A DNA stretch of 64,000 nucleotides from positions 620,001 through 684,000 of the forward strand of contig NZ_CBDCGN010000003.1 in the NCBI RefSeq assembly GCF_965216805.1, written 5' to 3'. Source of the stretch: Panacagrimonas sp965216805 (GTDB taxonomy: Bacteria > Pseudomonadota > Gammaproteobacteria > Nevskiales > Nevskiaceae). Below, in pieces: positions 8,785 to 18,993 of this stretch (position 1 is its first letter; each line of letters starts with the position of its first letter). The position numbers were made by a program, and so were the translations under genes. Under the pieces are notes generated by a model. That model had not been told where the DNA came from. It saw only the letters and a list, made by a program, of their open reading frames with translations, and made no database searches.

Positions 8785-9240
8785 ATGTCCCCCAACCCTT
8801 CGCTGCATCCGGACGCCGCGGTAGACCTTGCCCGCCGCGTCGCGCAATCCATGTTCGAACGCGATACCGCCAGCCAGGGTCTGGGCATTCGCATCGAGGA
8901 CATCGGCCCCGGTACCGCACGCCTGAGCATGGTGGTCCGCGGCGACATGCTCAACGGCCATCACATCTGCCACGGTGGCTTCATGTTCACCCTGGCCGAC
9001 AGCGCGTTTGCGTTCGCCTGCAACAGCCGCAACGAGGCCACCGTTGCGGCCGGGTGCAGCATCGAGTTCCTGCGCCCGGTGCAACTCGGCGAAACGCTGA
9101 CCGCGGTGGCGCAGGAGCGGGTGCTGTCCGGTCGTACCGGCATCTACGACATCACGGTGGTGGATCAGTCGGGTCAAGCAGTTGCCGTGTTTCGCGGCAA
9201 GTCGGCGCGCATCAAAGGCGAGGTGTTGCCCGCGACTTGA
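8785..9240 (+). CDS. paaI: Phenylacetate-pathway hotdog thioesterase
   Basis: Acyl-CoA thioesterase thought to release CoA from stalled ring-hydroxylated phenylacetyl-CoA intermediates. 151 residues with a single hotdog domain. The family signature GDMLNGHHICHGGFMFTLAD holds the catalytic region. A GTG at 8776 overlapping the paaG stop is an alternative start; the ATG at 8785 gives the usual N-terminus. It is followed by a 137-base gap and then paaK. Confidence 0.94.
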   Translation: MSPNPSLHPDAAVDLARRVAQSMFERDTASQGLGIRIEDIGPGTARLSMVVRGDMLNGHHICHGGFMFTLADSAFAFACNSRNEATVAAGCSIEFLRPVQLGETLTAVAQERVLSGRTGIYDITVVDQSGQAVAVFRGKSARIKGEVLPAT

Positions 9241-9377
9241 GCCGCGGCCCGAAAGGCTCAGGCGACGGCGAATGCACGCCCTGGTGAGCAGCGTGCACGC
9301 GGCGTCAAGCAACGCTGCACGACGCGAATAACAGTGATGCACGGGCGTCATCGCGCCCAGCGAAAGGAGTCTGATCG

Positions 9378-10706
<1,329 letters not shown>

Positions 10707-11029
10707 CGGCGGAGCCGTTCGCCACAGATACCCAAGGATCAACATGGATAGACGCGGCTTGAGAAGCAGACCGACGATCCCCTCGTTCTTCCCGCATTAA
10801 CCTACAAAAAGCGGTTAAACGCGAAGGACGCGAAGAACAGCAAGCAAGGCGCAAAGGAAAACACCGTGGACTGCGCTCACCAATCTGCTGAAGTGCGTCG
10901 TCCAGAAAAATTCTTGGCGTCCTTTCTGTTGGCTTTGCGCCTTTGAGTTGAAATGCGGTTTCCAGCTTTAACCGTGTCATCCCGTGTGCATCCGTGGCAA
11001 GACCACTCTCGAAGCAAGAGCAATCGACC
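10707..11029. repeat. Repeat-filled gap between paaK and paaJ
   Basis: 323 bases without a gene, holding two repeat structures. The first is an imperfect inverted repeat: left arm 10815-10861 (AACGCGAAGGACGCGAAGAA and AAGGCGCAAAGGAAAA), right arm 10911-10953 (TTCTTGGCGTCCTTT and TTTGCGCCTTTGAGTTGAA). The second, at 10972-11000, is a CCACGGAT-type unit read in reverse (ACCGTGTCATCCCGTGTGCA, then TCCGTGG). Both types resemble interspersed repeats seen in many environmental proteobacteria. They may separate paaJ into its own transcript; no promoter is clear. Confidence 0.5.
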
Positions 11030-12235
11030 ATGAAACAGGCCTTTATCTGCGACGCCGTCCGCACACCCTTCGGCCGTTATGGCGGCGCCTTGGCCGGCGT
11101 ACGCACCGATGATCTCGCTGCGCTGCCGATCGCCGAACTGATCCGGCGCAACGCCGGGGTGGACTGGTCGGCGCTCGACGACGTCATCTACGGCTGTGCC
11201 AACCAGGCGGGCGAAGATAACCGCAACGTGGCACGCATGGCGGCGTTGCTGGCAGGCCTGCCGCTGGAGGTCCCCGGCGTCACGCTCAATCGCCTGTGCG
11301 GGTCCAGCCTGGATGCAGTCGGCATGGCCGCGCGCGCGATCAAGTCCGGCGAGGTGGAGCTGATGATCGCGGGTGGCGTGGAAAGCATGACGCGCGCCCC
11401 CTTCGTAATGGGCAAGGCGGACAGCGCGTTTTCGCGTAGCGCGAAGATCGAGGACACCACCATCGGCTGGCGCTTCGTCAATCCCGCTTTCAAGAGCCGC
11501 TATGGCATCGACTCCATGCCGGAGACGGCGGAGAACGTCGCCGCGCAATTCGGCATCTCGCGTGAAGATCAGGATCGGTTCGCGCTGCGCAGCCAGCAAC
11601 GCTGGGCACAGGCCAACGCAGACGGTTTCTTCGCGCGCGAGATCGTGCCGGTTGCACTCCCACAGAGGAAAGGCGAGCCGCTGATGTTTCGCGCCGACGA
11701 ACACGCGCGGCCCGAGACCACGCTGGAGATGCTGGCCAGGCTCAAGCCGATCGTGCGCGCGGACGGCACCGTCACCGCCGGCAATGCATCCGGCGTCAAC
11801 GACGGCGCCTGCGCGGTGTTGCTGGCCTCCGAGGCCGCGGCGTCGCGTCACGGCCTGAGGCCGCGTGCGCGAGTGGTGGCGATGGCCACGGTGGGCCTGG
11901 CGCCGCGCATCATGGGGTTCGGCCCGGCGCCGGCCACGCGAAAGGTGCTGGCGCAGGCGGGGCTCAAGCTTGGGCAGATGGATGCGATCGAACTCAACGA
12001 GGCGTTTGCGGCACAGGGCCTTGCGGTCACGCGTGACCTGGGTCTGCCCGACGACGCGGCGCAGGTGAATCCCAATGGCGGTGCCATTGCGCTCGGGCAT
12101 CCGCTCGGCGCGTCCGGCGCGCGGCTGGTGACCACGGCGCTCAGTCAGCTCGAATGCATTCAAGGCCGCTATGCGCTCTGCACGATGTGCATCGGTATCG
12201 GACAGGGTATTGCGCTGGTGATCGAACGGGTCTGA
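11030..12235 (+). CDS. paaJ: 3-oxoadipyl-CoA / 3-oxo-5,6-didehydrosuberyl-CoA thiolase
   Basis: Performs both thiolytic cleavages of the phenylacetate pathway, yielding acetyl-CoA and succinyl-CoA. 401 residues. Thiolase landmarks: nucleophilic Cys in NRLCGSSLDAVGMAARAI near residue 90, NEAFAAQ, GGAIALGHPLGASGARL and CTMCIGIGQGIA. The start MKQAFICDAVRTPFGRYGG is the family N-terminus, so the upstream GTG at 10994 is rejected. PcaF of the beta-ketoadipate pathway is nearly indistinguishable; the location favours PaaJ. Confidence 0.92.
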   Translation: MKQAFICDAVRTPFGRYGGALAGVRTDDLAALPIAELIRRNAGVDWSALDDVIYGCANQAGEDNRNVARMAALLAGLPLEVPGVTLNRLCGSSLDAVGMAARAIKSGEVELMIAGGVESMTRAPFVMGKADSAFSRSAKIEDTTIGWRFVNPAFKSRYGIDSMPETAENVAAQFGISREDQDRFALRSQQRWAQANADGFFAREIVPVALPQRKGEPLMFRADEHARPETTLEMLARLKPIVRADGTVTAGNASGVNDGACAVLLASEAAASRHGLRPRARVVAMATVGLAPRIMGFGPAPATRKVLAQAGLKLGQMDAIELNEAFAAQGLAVTRDLGLPDDAAQVNPNGGAIALGHPLGASGARLVTTALSQLECIQGRYALCTMCIGIGQGIALVIERV

Positions 12236-12413
12236 TCGGATGTCAGCGAGCCCGCCGGCGTAAATGCGAGAAACGGTTTCGCCATCGTTCGCAGGGCGGC
12301 GTTTAGGCGAAACCCGGGCGGGACCCACCCTAGCATCCGATCACGATCCGACACGTAATAATCCCCACTCTGGGTTCGTCGTGGCCTGGAACGGCTTGGC
12401 AAGGAGTGTACGA

Positions 12414-13901
12414 ATGCGCCTGGTTACGTGTGGTTCCGCAATTCTCGTCAGCCTGTTGCTGCATGGATGCGCCGCATCGCCGGACGCGCCGTCTCCTTTT
12501 ACCGGGTTCTACAAGAACTATGCGAACTGCCGGGCAGACTATGCGGCGATGGACCAGCGGGTCGACGCGGCCGGTGTGCGTGACGCCGCGTTTTATCGCG
12601 TGCCCGGATATCCCTATCTGCGAACGGATCGGATGCATGCCTCGTTCCGCAACGAAGTGAAGGGACTGAACGATGTCAGCGAGTGGGTGCGGCGGATGCG
12701 CGAGCTGGACCAGGAATCGCGCGACTACGAGTACATCAACCTGGGCATGAGCGAGCTCGATGCCGCCATCCAACGGGATTATTTTCTGAACTGCGGTCGC
12801 ATCCTGGCGGCGATCGAGCTGGAAGACCCGGAGCGCTGGGCGGCGATGATCGAGGTGGTTTATCCGCCTGACGCCTATTCCGGCATCAAGCGCGCGCTGG
12901 GGCTATATCCCTTGATGGCGCCGCTGATGAAGGCACGCATCGAGGCCGCGCATGAAGACGCGGCCAGCGCCTATGTCGCCGCGGCGGAATCGGCGCCGAT
13001 GCCCGAGGCGATGCGCCTGTGGACGGTCAAACCGCAACAGGATCTGTCGTTGCTCGACGACGCCGGCGACAAGGTAAATGTCAACATGCTGGGGTATCCA
13101 GAGTTGTACGGCTCGCAGTGGAGCGCGCTGGCGGAGCGTCATGCACCGAATCTGCTGATCGAGACCGCGGACGACAACGACGTCCCCGCCGTGCCTGTGC
13201 TGGCCGTCGACGGTCCGAGCGCCGACGTGACCCAGCCCAAGGTTTATTACCAGATCAACTACACCCGCTTCGGCAGCGCCAAGCTTGTGCAGATCAGCTA
13301 TTCAATCTGGTTCAAGGCGGCGCCCGGTGCGGCACGCGGGCCCATCGACGGCATCCTGTGGCGCGTCACCCTGGATCGGCACTTGTCACCGATGGTCTAC
13401 GAGAGCCTGCATGCCTCAGGCAGCGATCACCACTGGTATCTGGTGCAGGCGCTGAAGGTCAGAACCGCTGTCGAAGGCGAGCCTGCATTCATCGCGCCGG
13501 AGCCGGCGCCGGCAAGCGGCGCGGCCCTGTATCTGCAGCAGGGCTCGCATGCGCTGCAGCGCGTCGTAGCGGTCGAGCAGGCCCGGTCCGCGCTGACGCA
13601 GCGGTACGAGCTGACGCATTACGAAGGCCTTTACACCTTGCCTGCGCCCGGCGGTGGTACTCGCAGTCTGTTCGGGCCCGATGGGCTGGTCGCGGGAAGT
13701 TACGGGGTTGATCCCATTGGCGGCTGGTCCAGCGGCATACACCGGCCCGGCGCGCTGCGTCAGCAGGGGCATCACGCCATCGCGCATGTGGGGCGCCGGC
13801 ACTTCGACGATCCTTATCTGTTGGAGGCGACGTTCGTTGCGCCCGCCGCGCGGGCCGGAACGGATGTCGGCCTGGCCGAGCCTGGGCGCGCGCATCCGTA
13901 A
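12414..13901 (+). CDS. Uncharacterised lipoprotein
   Basis: I do not recognise the family. 495 residues from the ATG at 12414, which has AAGGAG 7 bases upstream; longer in-frame starts lack a ribosome site. The N-terminus is a lipoprotein signal (hydrophobic ILVSLLLHGC with the lipobox Cys at about residue 19), so the protein is probably membrane-anchored. The rest is soluble and acidic with repeated aromatic motifs (FTGFYKNYANCRADY, VYYQINYTRFGSAKLVQISY) and HWYLVQALKVR. Its last 38 bases overlap the downstream esterase gene, suggesting coupled translation. Confidence 0.75.
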   Translation: MRLVTCGSAILVSLLLHGCAASPDAPSPFTGFYKNYANCRADYAAMDQRVDAAGVRDAAFYRVPGYPYLRTDRMHASFRNEVKGLNDVSEWVRRMRELDQESRDYEYINLGMSELDAAIQRDYFLNCGRILAAIELEDPERWAAMIEVVYPPDAYSGIKRALGLYPLMAPLMKARIEAAHEDAASAYVAAAESAPMPEAMRLWTVKPQQDLSLLDDAGDKVNVNMLGYPELYGSQWSALAERHAPNLLIETADDNDVPAVPVLAVDGPSADVTQPKVYYQINYTRFGSAKLVQISYSIWFKAAPGAARGPIDGILWRVTLDRHLSPMVYESLHASGSDHHWYLVQALKVRTAVEGEPAFIAPEPAPASGAALYLQQGSHALQRVVAVEQARSALTQRYELTHYEGLYTLPAPGGGTRSLFGPDGLVAGSYGVDPIGGWSSGIHRPGALRQQGHHAIAHVGRRHFDDPYLLEATFVAPAARAGTDVGLAEPGRAHP

Positions 13902-14529
13902 CGGTCGCTGGTTTGGAGCGACAGCCTGGGCGCTACTGGCGGGCGCATGCCTGTCCGTGTGCATGTTGGGACGGGCGGCCGATGCGGTGACGCTGCCTGC
14001 TCTGCACGAGTCTGCTCGCATTCTCGCGTTCGGCGACAGCCTCACCGACGGCACCGGCGGTGCTGGCCAGAGCTATCCACGCGATCTGGCGCGCCTGATC
14101 CGGCGCGAGGTGATCAACGCCGGCCTGCCCGGACAGACCACCGCGGATGGGCTCAGGCGCCTACCGCAGGTTCTGCGCAGGGAGCGGCCGGACCTGCTGA
14201 TCCTGTGTCTGGGGATCAACGACTTTCTGCAGGGCGTTCCGCGCCACCAGATGCGAGCCAATCTGCTGGCCATGCTGGAAACCGCCCGCTTGGCCGCCGT
14301 GCCCGTGCTGCTGCTGGCCATTCCGGCGCGCGGTGAAACCGAAGCCGATCCGTTGTTCGCCGAAGTGGCGGCGCAAGGCGGCGCAGTAGTCGACGAACAG
14401 GCGATGATCGAGGCGCTGAGCCGCGCCAGTCTCAAGGCCGATCTGGTGCACCCCAACCGCGAAGGCTATCGACAGATCGCCGAATACATCGCGGCGAGAT
14501 TCCGGGCAGCGGACCTGTTGACCGAATAG
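13864..14529 (+). CDS. GDSL/SGNH esterase, TesA-like
   Basis: Secreted SGNH hydrolase of the arylesterase/thioesterase I type. 221 residues. Block I FGDSLTDGTG holds the catalytic Ser, block II Gly is in NAGLPGQTT, block III is LGINDFLQG, and block V DLVHPNREGY carries the Asp-His pair. An N-terminal hydrophobic segment (ATAWALLAGACLSVCMLG) would be the signal peptide. The start at 13864 overlaps the preceding lipoprotein gene. The two may act together at the envelope; substrate unknown. Confidence 0.85.
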   Translation: MSAWPSLGARIRNGRWFGATAWALLAGACLSVCMLGRAADAVTLPALHESARILAFGDSLTDGTGGAGQSYPRDLARLIRREVINAGLPGQTTADGLRRLPQVLRRERPDLLILCLGINDFLQGVPRHQMRANLLAMLETARLAAVPVLLLAIPARGETEADPLFAEVAAQGGAVVDEQAMIEALSRASLKADLVHPNREGYRQIAEYIAARFRAADLLTE

Positions 14530-14559
14530 CACAAGAACAACCGGCGTCTCCAAAAGAAA

Positions 14560-14589
14560 ACGCTGCGGCCGGTCACCCGGCCGCAGCGT
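14560..14589. terminator. Bidirectional hairpin terminator
   Basis: Perfect 13-bp stem: ACGCTGCGGCCGG (14560-14572), loop TCAC, and complement 14577-14589. On the minus strand it is followed by a T-rich run (complement of AAAAGAAAA at 14552-14560), making it an intrinsic terminator for the leftward DUF1329 gene. It also closes the rightward esterase unit. Confidence 0.75.
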
Positions 14590-14606
14590 CGGTCGTCACC
14601 TATGGG

Positions 14607-16004
14607 TTAAGCGCGTCCGAGGGACTGGATACCCTGAGCGGTGCAGTAGGTATCGAACAGCCAATCGGGTTCGGCATCGAAGCGTGCTTCGACGCCTGCA
14701 GCGCCCTTGGAGTGGTTGCACAGCGACATGCGACGGTTCTGGAAGTCGTAGATGTGCACGTAGATCCAGGACCAGCCGGCATTGACGCCGTCGTGGCTCT
14801 TGATGAAACGCTTGCCATCCGGACCGCCGCCCTTGAACACGCCGTGCGCCATCTCGAAGTTCGACCACAGCTTGCCCTGACGGTCGTAGCGGATGTTGCT
14901 GGCAGCCATGCAGTTGCGGGCATCGACATAGGCCACGCGCTTGGACACCGGCGAACGCGGATAACCGGTCGGCTCGCAGCTGGTGACGATGACTTCCGGC
15001 GCCATCTCGTAGGGGATGTCGAAGAACTTGGGGTTGTCGGCCTGACGCGGCGGTTCCCAGTTCTCGTCGTGACGCGAAAAGTCGGCCGCCCAGGGACCGA
15101 GCATGGGCTTGCGCTCTTCGATCTTGTGGTTGCCCCAGGTCAGCACCGGGTCGCCGGCCGCCCAGGGATCGGAGAGGAACCACACCGCACCCGGAACCAG
15201 GGGCTCGAAGCGCTGGTTGGACGGGAACTGACGCACGCGACGGAACTCGGGCAGATAACCGTACAGTTCCGGAATCTTGCGGGCGTCGTAGTCCCAGACG
15301 CTCAGAAACGAGGTGCCGCGCACGTCAGCCTCGGCAGCAAAGAACACGCTCTGGCGACGCAGTTCGTTCTCCATGCCGCGGAACAGCTTGCGGTCCATGC
15401 GGCCGGTGCTGTTGAGCTCTACCCACTGGAAGTTGTAGTGGTATTCGAGCTTGCCGGTGGTGCCGTAGTCCTTCTGCTCGATGACGTAGCAGGCGTTGTC
15501 GTTACGCCCGATGTTGGTCGCCATGTTGCACCAGACTTCCGTACCGGTCTTGGCGTTGACAAAAGGCAGGCCGCCTTGCCAGACCTTGCCGTCCTGGTCC
15601 ACCAGGTTGCCGTTGGCGTCCCACTTGCCGGCATGACCGTTCTTGACGTCAGCCACGGTCGCGTCGTGGTAGCCGGCGGTGACGATCTCGTACGGATGGG
15701 TCGAGGGTGCCTTGATGTAGATCTTGCGCCCCTCAACACCGGAGATCTGCTCATACGTGCCTGGGTCAAGCAGGTGCTTCACATGCTCGACATTGTTCTT
15801 GTCGATGTAGTCGCCTACCTTGACCTTGCCCTTGGACTGAACCTCGATCGACACCAGTTCGTCAGGGTAGGCCTTGTTGATGTTGTCAGACTCGGAGGCA
15901 AAGACCTTGTCCAGCGGCATCAACACCCCAGCCCCCAAACCGTACGCCACACTCTCCATCATCTTCCGACGACTGTAGTTGAAGTCGTATTTTCTGATAC
16001 GCAT
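14607..16004 (-). CDS. DUF1329 protein, copy 1 (near-identical inverted twin of 26260-27657)
   Basis: DUF1329 proteins are LolA-like periplasmic or outer-membrane proteins usually encoded with DUF1302 proteins and MMPL/RND permeases, probably in transport of hydrophobic compounds. 465 residues. The N-terminus carries a twin-arginine-like motif (YSRRKMM) before a hydrophobic stretch (VAYGLGAGVLMPL), suggesting Tat export. I see only two silent base differences from the copy at 26260-27657 (GGG/GGA Gly near codon 28; CAG/CAA Gln near the C-terminus), and none in the protein. Similarity stops abruptly at the start and stop codons. GGAGACAGAA precedes the ATG. Confidence 0.9.
   Translation of the reverse strand: MRIRKYDFNYSRRKMMESVAYGLGAGVLMPLDKVFASESDNINKAYPDELVSIEVQSKGKVKVGDYIDKNNVEHVKHLLDPGTYEQISGVEGRKIYIKAPSTHPYEIVTAGYHDATVADVKNGHAGKWDANGNLVDQDGKVWQGGLPFVNAKTGTEVWCNMATNIGRNDNACYVIEQKDYGTTGKLEYHYNFQWVELNSTGRMDRKLFRGMENELRRQSVFFAAEADVRGTSFLSVWDYDARKIPELYGYLPEFRRVRQFPSNQRFEPLVPGAVWFLSDPWAAGDPVLTWGNHKIEERKPMLGPWAADFSRHDENWEPPRQADNPKFFDIPYEMAPEVIVTSCEPTGYPRSPVSKRVAYVDARNCMAASNIRYDRQGKLWSNFEMAHGVFKGGGPDGKRFIKSHDGVNAGWSWIYVHIYDFQNRRMSLCNHSKGAAGVEARFDAEPDWLFDTYCTAQGIQSLGRA
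14607..16004 (-). repeat. CDS-length inverted repeat, left copy
   Basis: 1,398 bases almost identical to 26260-27657 in opposite orientation, 10.3 kb apart. The boundary coincides with ATG and TAA: upstream this copy reads CCAAGGAGACAGAA while the other reads ACTGGAGGACATCAA, and downstream bases also differ at once. The pair could support inversion of the segment between, or gene conversion. Confidence 0.9.
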
Positions 16005-16110
16005 TTCTGTCTCCTTGGATTTGTTCGCCGACTGGTCGGCAGCCTTTTGGTTTTGGATGCTTGTCGGATTGCGAGCATCCCGGAACAGATACGCCAGAAA
16101 GTGATGATTG

Positions 16111-16125
16111 GATACATTCCGTATC
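16111..16125. promoter_or_regulatory. Palindrome in the divergent promoter region
   Basis: The 316-base gap 16005-16320 lies between the leftward DUF1329 copy 1 and the rightward flavoprotein. It contains the inverted repeat GATAC-ATTCC-GTATC (16111-16125), next to an AT-rich TATATAAG stretch (16130-16137). This may be an operator or promoter for one or both genes. No regulator can be assigned. Confidence 0.35.
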
Positions 16126-16320
16126 GGACTATATAAGAGCGAATCTTCCCCAGAACGTTGCGTAAAACGGCCGCTGCCGGTTTTGAATAATCTGCCGCCG
16201 GATCGTCTGCAGCGACGCCGGTCGTGCACACGGTGCAGAGCGTCGTGCACCCGCGGCGATGCAAGGATGCCGTGGCCAATTCAGACTACTCAGGCATATG
16301 CGCATCCGGGGGGAAAGAAG

Positions 16321-17745
16321 ATGACGAAGCTTATTGAAGCCGACTACGTGGTCGCGGGTGCCGGCGGCGTCGGAATGGCATTTGTGGACGAGATCATCAC
16401 CCACAGTGATGCGACGGTTGCCATCGTCGATCGGAAACATCGGCCCGGCGGCCACTGGAATGACGCGTATCCCTTCGTGCGCCTGCATCAGACGTCCACC
16501 TGCTACGGCGTCAACTCGACCGAGATGGGCGGCTACAGCATCGATCAGGTCGGCCTCAACAAGGGCTGCTACGAGCTGGCGAGCGGCAGCGAGGTGGTCG
16601 CATACTTCGACACGGTGATGCGCAAGCGCTTTCTGCCATCGGGCCGTGTCGAGTACTTGCCGCTGTGCGAGTACAACAAGAACGACAACACTGCGGTGTC
16701 GCTCACCTGTGGCGAGAAGTACGAGTTTCGTGCGAACAAGAAGTACGTCGACGCCACTTACCTCAACGTGACCGTCCCGTCCCAGCGGGCACCGGATTTC
16801 GAGGTCCAGGGTGGCGCCCGCGCGGTGGTCGTCAACGACCTGCCCCGGGTGATCGCGGAGCATCGCAATTTCGTCATCGTCGGTTCCGGCAAGACAGGCA
16901 TGGATGCGGTCCTGTTCCTGCTGACCCACCGGGTCGATCCGGAACGCATCACCTGGATCATGCCCTCGGATGCATGGATGTTCAGTCGCTTCGATGTCGA
17001 TCCCGGACGCAAATTCAGCGATCCGGTCACGCAGTACGCCATCGGGCTGCTGCAGGCGGCACTGGAAGCCCAGGATTACGACGACTACTTCCGCCGTTTA
17101 GTGGAACGAAAGCTGGTGTTGCAGCTTGACCCTTCGGTAAGGCCCAAGCGCTGGCGGTGTGCCACGTTCACCCCGTTGGAGCTCGAACAGCTGCGCCGGG
17201 TCAAGAACGTCGTCCGCCAGGGCTATCTGGAGGTGGCGTCGCCGGTCGAGATGAAGATGCAGAAAGGCACGCATCCCACGCCGGCGGATGCCGTGTTCGT
17301 CGACTGCGCAGCCGACGGGCTGCCCAAGGTCCCGATGGTCAAGGTATTCGATGGCAACCGGATCACGCTGCAGACCGTGCGCATGTGCCAGCAGGTCTAC
17401 AGCGCAGGTTTCATCGGCAATGTCGAATGCAATGTCGATGCGGACGAAGCGCGCAAGAACGCACTGACGCAACCGGTTCCTCTGCCCTACACGGATGCCG
17501 ATTACCTGCGTTGCGCGATCCTGAACAGCTTGAACATGGCGGTGTGGTTGACCGAGCCGGCGGTGGTGAAGTGGATCAACGAATCGCGCATCGATTTGTT
17601 CAGTCCGTTTCTGGATTTCGAGTCCGCAGAAGGAATCGCCAATATTCAAGCGATGGGAGAGCTGATTCAGCAGGCCGTGCCGAAAATGCAGGCTTTGCTG
17701 GACACCCACGAGCAGCGTGCATCAGCGCAACCGGTGCAAGCCTGA
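16321..17745 (+). CDS. FAD/NAD(P)-binding flavoprotein oxidoreductase
   Basis: 474 residues. Two Rossmann dinucleotide motifs: AGAGGVG (12-18) for FAD and VGSGKTG (about 187-193) for NAD(P), the layout of FMO-like and pyridine-nucleotide oxidoreductases. PGGHWNDAYPFVRLHQTS follows the first motif, as in related uncharacterised enzymes. The strict FMO and Baeyer-Villiger fingerprints are not evident, so substrate and reaction are unknown. GGGGGAAAG precedes the ATG. It is divergent from DUF1329 copy 1 and close to styABC, so a role in aromatic or hydrophobic compound oxidation is possible. Confidence 0.75.
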   Translation: MTKLIEADYVVAGAGGVGMAFVDEIITHSDATVAIVDRKHRPGGHWNDAYPFVRLHQTSTCYGVNSTEMGGYSIDQVGLNKGCYELASGSEVVAYFDTVMRKRFLPSGRVEYLPLCEYNKNDNTAVSLTCGEKYEFRANKKYVDATYLNVTVPSQRAPDFEVQGGARAVVVNDLPRVIAEHRNFVIVGSGKTGMDAVLFLLTHRVDPERITWIMPSDAWMFSRFDVDPGRKFSDPVTQYAIGLLQAALEAQDYDDYFRRLVERKLVLQLDPSVRPKRWRCATFTPLELEQLRRVKNVVRQGYLEVASPVEMKMQKGTHPTPADAVFVDCAADGLPKVPMVKVFDGNRITLQTVRMCQQVYSAGFIGNVECNVDADEARKNALTQPVPLPYTDADYLRCAILNSLNMAVWLTEPAVVKWINESRIDLFSPFLDFESAEGIANIQAMGELIQQAVPKMQALLDTHEQRASAQPVQA

Positions 17746-17868
17746 GTCTGCAGCAGTGCTTGCGCGTGCTGGGAGATCGCTGCGCTCAAGATGACAGAAG
17801 TAACGACGTCACTAAAATCTACAACGTTCTAGCGTTTTCGAGTTATGTGCAGATAAAGCCACAACAGC

Positions 17869-17953
17869 TGTCATCCTGAGCGAAGCGAAGGATCTATTTT
17901 CAGAGCATGAGCACAGTTAGAAAGAAGATCCTTCGCTACGCTCAGGATGACAG
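17869..17953. repeat. Interspersed palindromic repeat (GTCATCCTGAGCGAAG type)
   Basis: Left arm 17869-17895 begins TGTCATCCTGAGCGAAGCGA and ends AGGATCT. Right arm 17926-17953 is its near-complement (AGATCCTTCGCTACGCTCAG, then GATGACAG). A decayed third partial unit (GAGATCGCTGCGCTCAAGAT, 17771-17790) lies upstream. It sits in the 239-base gap between the convergent flavoprotein and lysR genes and may act as a terminator. The core is a widespread bacterial repeat. Confidence 0.7.
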
Positions 17954-17984
17954 TAGAAACATCAGTACTTAAACAAAAAATGCT

Positions 17985-18872
17985 CTAGCGATTTGCCCGC
18001 TGCTCCGCGACAAAGAAATCGATAAAGCTGCGTGCGCGCTGCGACAGAAAGCGTGTTTGCGGGTAGACGATGTTGACCGGCATCGGGATGGGATAGAAAT
18101 CCTGCAGCAGCCACAGCACGCGGCCCTGCTTGATGGCGTCTCCGACCACCCAGTCCTGCACCATGCCCACACCCTGGTGCGCACACACCAGTTCGAACAT
18201 GGCTTCGGGGTCGTTGACCCGCACCCGGCCTTCCACGTCGACCGCGTGGCGCCCGGACTCGGACTCGAACTCCCAGCGCGTCCAGCGCCCGCCGCTGCCG
18301 TAGAGCACGCAGGCATGGTCAGCCAGGTCGGTGGGCACGTCGGGCGCCTTATGCAGCGCCAGATACTCGGGTGTCGCCACCAGAACCTGATTGATGACGT
18401 CGATGGGTCTGGCCATCAGCGTGCTCGGTGACAGGTTGCCGATGCGCACCGCCAGTTCCAGCCCTTCCTCGATCAGGTCAACCACCTGGTCGGTGAGCAG
18501 AACGTCCAGTCGCACCTGCGGGTACTGGTCCAGAAAGCGCGGCAACTTGGGACACAGCTGTCGGCGGCCATAGGAGCCGGGCATGGTGAGGCGCAGGGTG
18601 CCGGTTGCCGCCGCACGCCGGCCGCTCAGGGTCTTGAGCGACTCCACCGCATCCAGAAGCTGGCGAACGTGCTCGTACAGCTGCAAGGCTTCGTTGGTGG
18701 GCTGCAGGCGGCGGGTGCTGCGCGCAAACAACTGCACGCCCAGACTCGATTCCAGCGACGCAATCTGCTTGCTCACCGCGGACTGGGAGGTGCTCATTTC
18801 GCGTGCCACGGCAGAGAAGCTGCCGGCTTCGAAGGTGCGGACGAACGCGGCGTATGGCTGGAGAGGATCCAT
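17985..18872 (-). CDS. LysR-family transcriptional regulator
   Basis: 295 residues. N-terminal winged helix with FVRTFEAGSFSAVAREMSTS and QSAVSKQIASLESSLGVQLF, then the LysR substrate-binding domain (TGTLRLTMPGSYGRR to FFVAEQ). Closest in style to the CrgA/DmlR subgroup. It is divergent from styA with a 121-base gap containing ATAG-N8-CTAT, a T-N11-A type LysR site, so it likely controls styABC or itself. This differs from the StyS/StyR two-component control known in Pseudomonas. Confidence 0.88.
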   Translation of the reverse strand: MDPLQPYAAFVRTFEAGSFSAVAREMSTSQSAVSKQIASLESSLGVQLFARSTRRLQPTNEALQLYEHVRQLLDAVESLKTLSGRRAAATGTLRLTMPGSYGRRQLCPKLPRFLDQYPQVRLDVLLTDQVVDLIEEGLELAVRIGNLSPSTLMARPIDVINQVLVATPEYLALHKAPDVPTDLADHACVLYGSGGRWTRWEFESESGRHAVDVEGRVRVNDPEAMFELVCAHQGVGMVQDWVVGDAIKQGRVLWLLQDFYPIPMPVNIVYPQTRFLSQRARSFIDFFVAEQRANR

Positions 18873-18891
18873 GCATTCAGTCCAAATAAGA

Positions 18892-18969
18892 ATAGGTCAT
18901 AGTCTATATCTGCGCTTTCAGGATCGACCGCTCTGCCGAATAATGCGATACACAAAGCGAGTCTATACT
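18892..18969 (+). promoter_or_regulatory. lysR-styA intergenic control region
   Basis: Contains the inverted repeat ATAG-N8-CTAT (18892-18907), a plausible LysR box, and a candidate styA -10 box TATACT (18964-18969) with no good -35, as expected for an activator-dependent promoter. GAGGAG lies just before the styA ATG. Activation by the neighbouring LysR protein is inference. Confidence 0.4.
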
Positions 18970-18993
18970 CAAAAAATTGAGGAGTAACATCCC

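Noticed and set aside
5843..8920. A 1,025-codon open frame on the minus strand opposite paaZ and paaG
   Set aside because: Shadow of the paa genes; the sense strand encodes intact conserved enzymes.
12264..12413. N-terminal extension of the lipoprotein gene
   Set aside because: The ATG at 12414 has AAGGAG and begins a clear lipoprotein signal; the extension does not.
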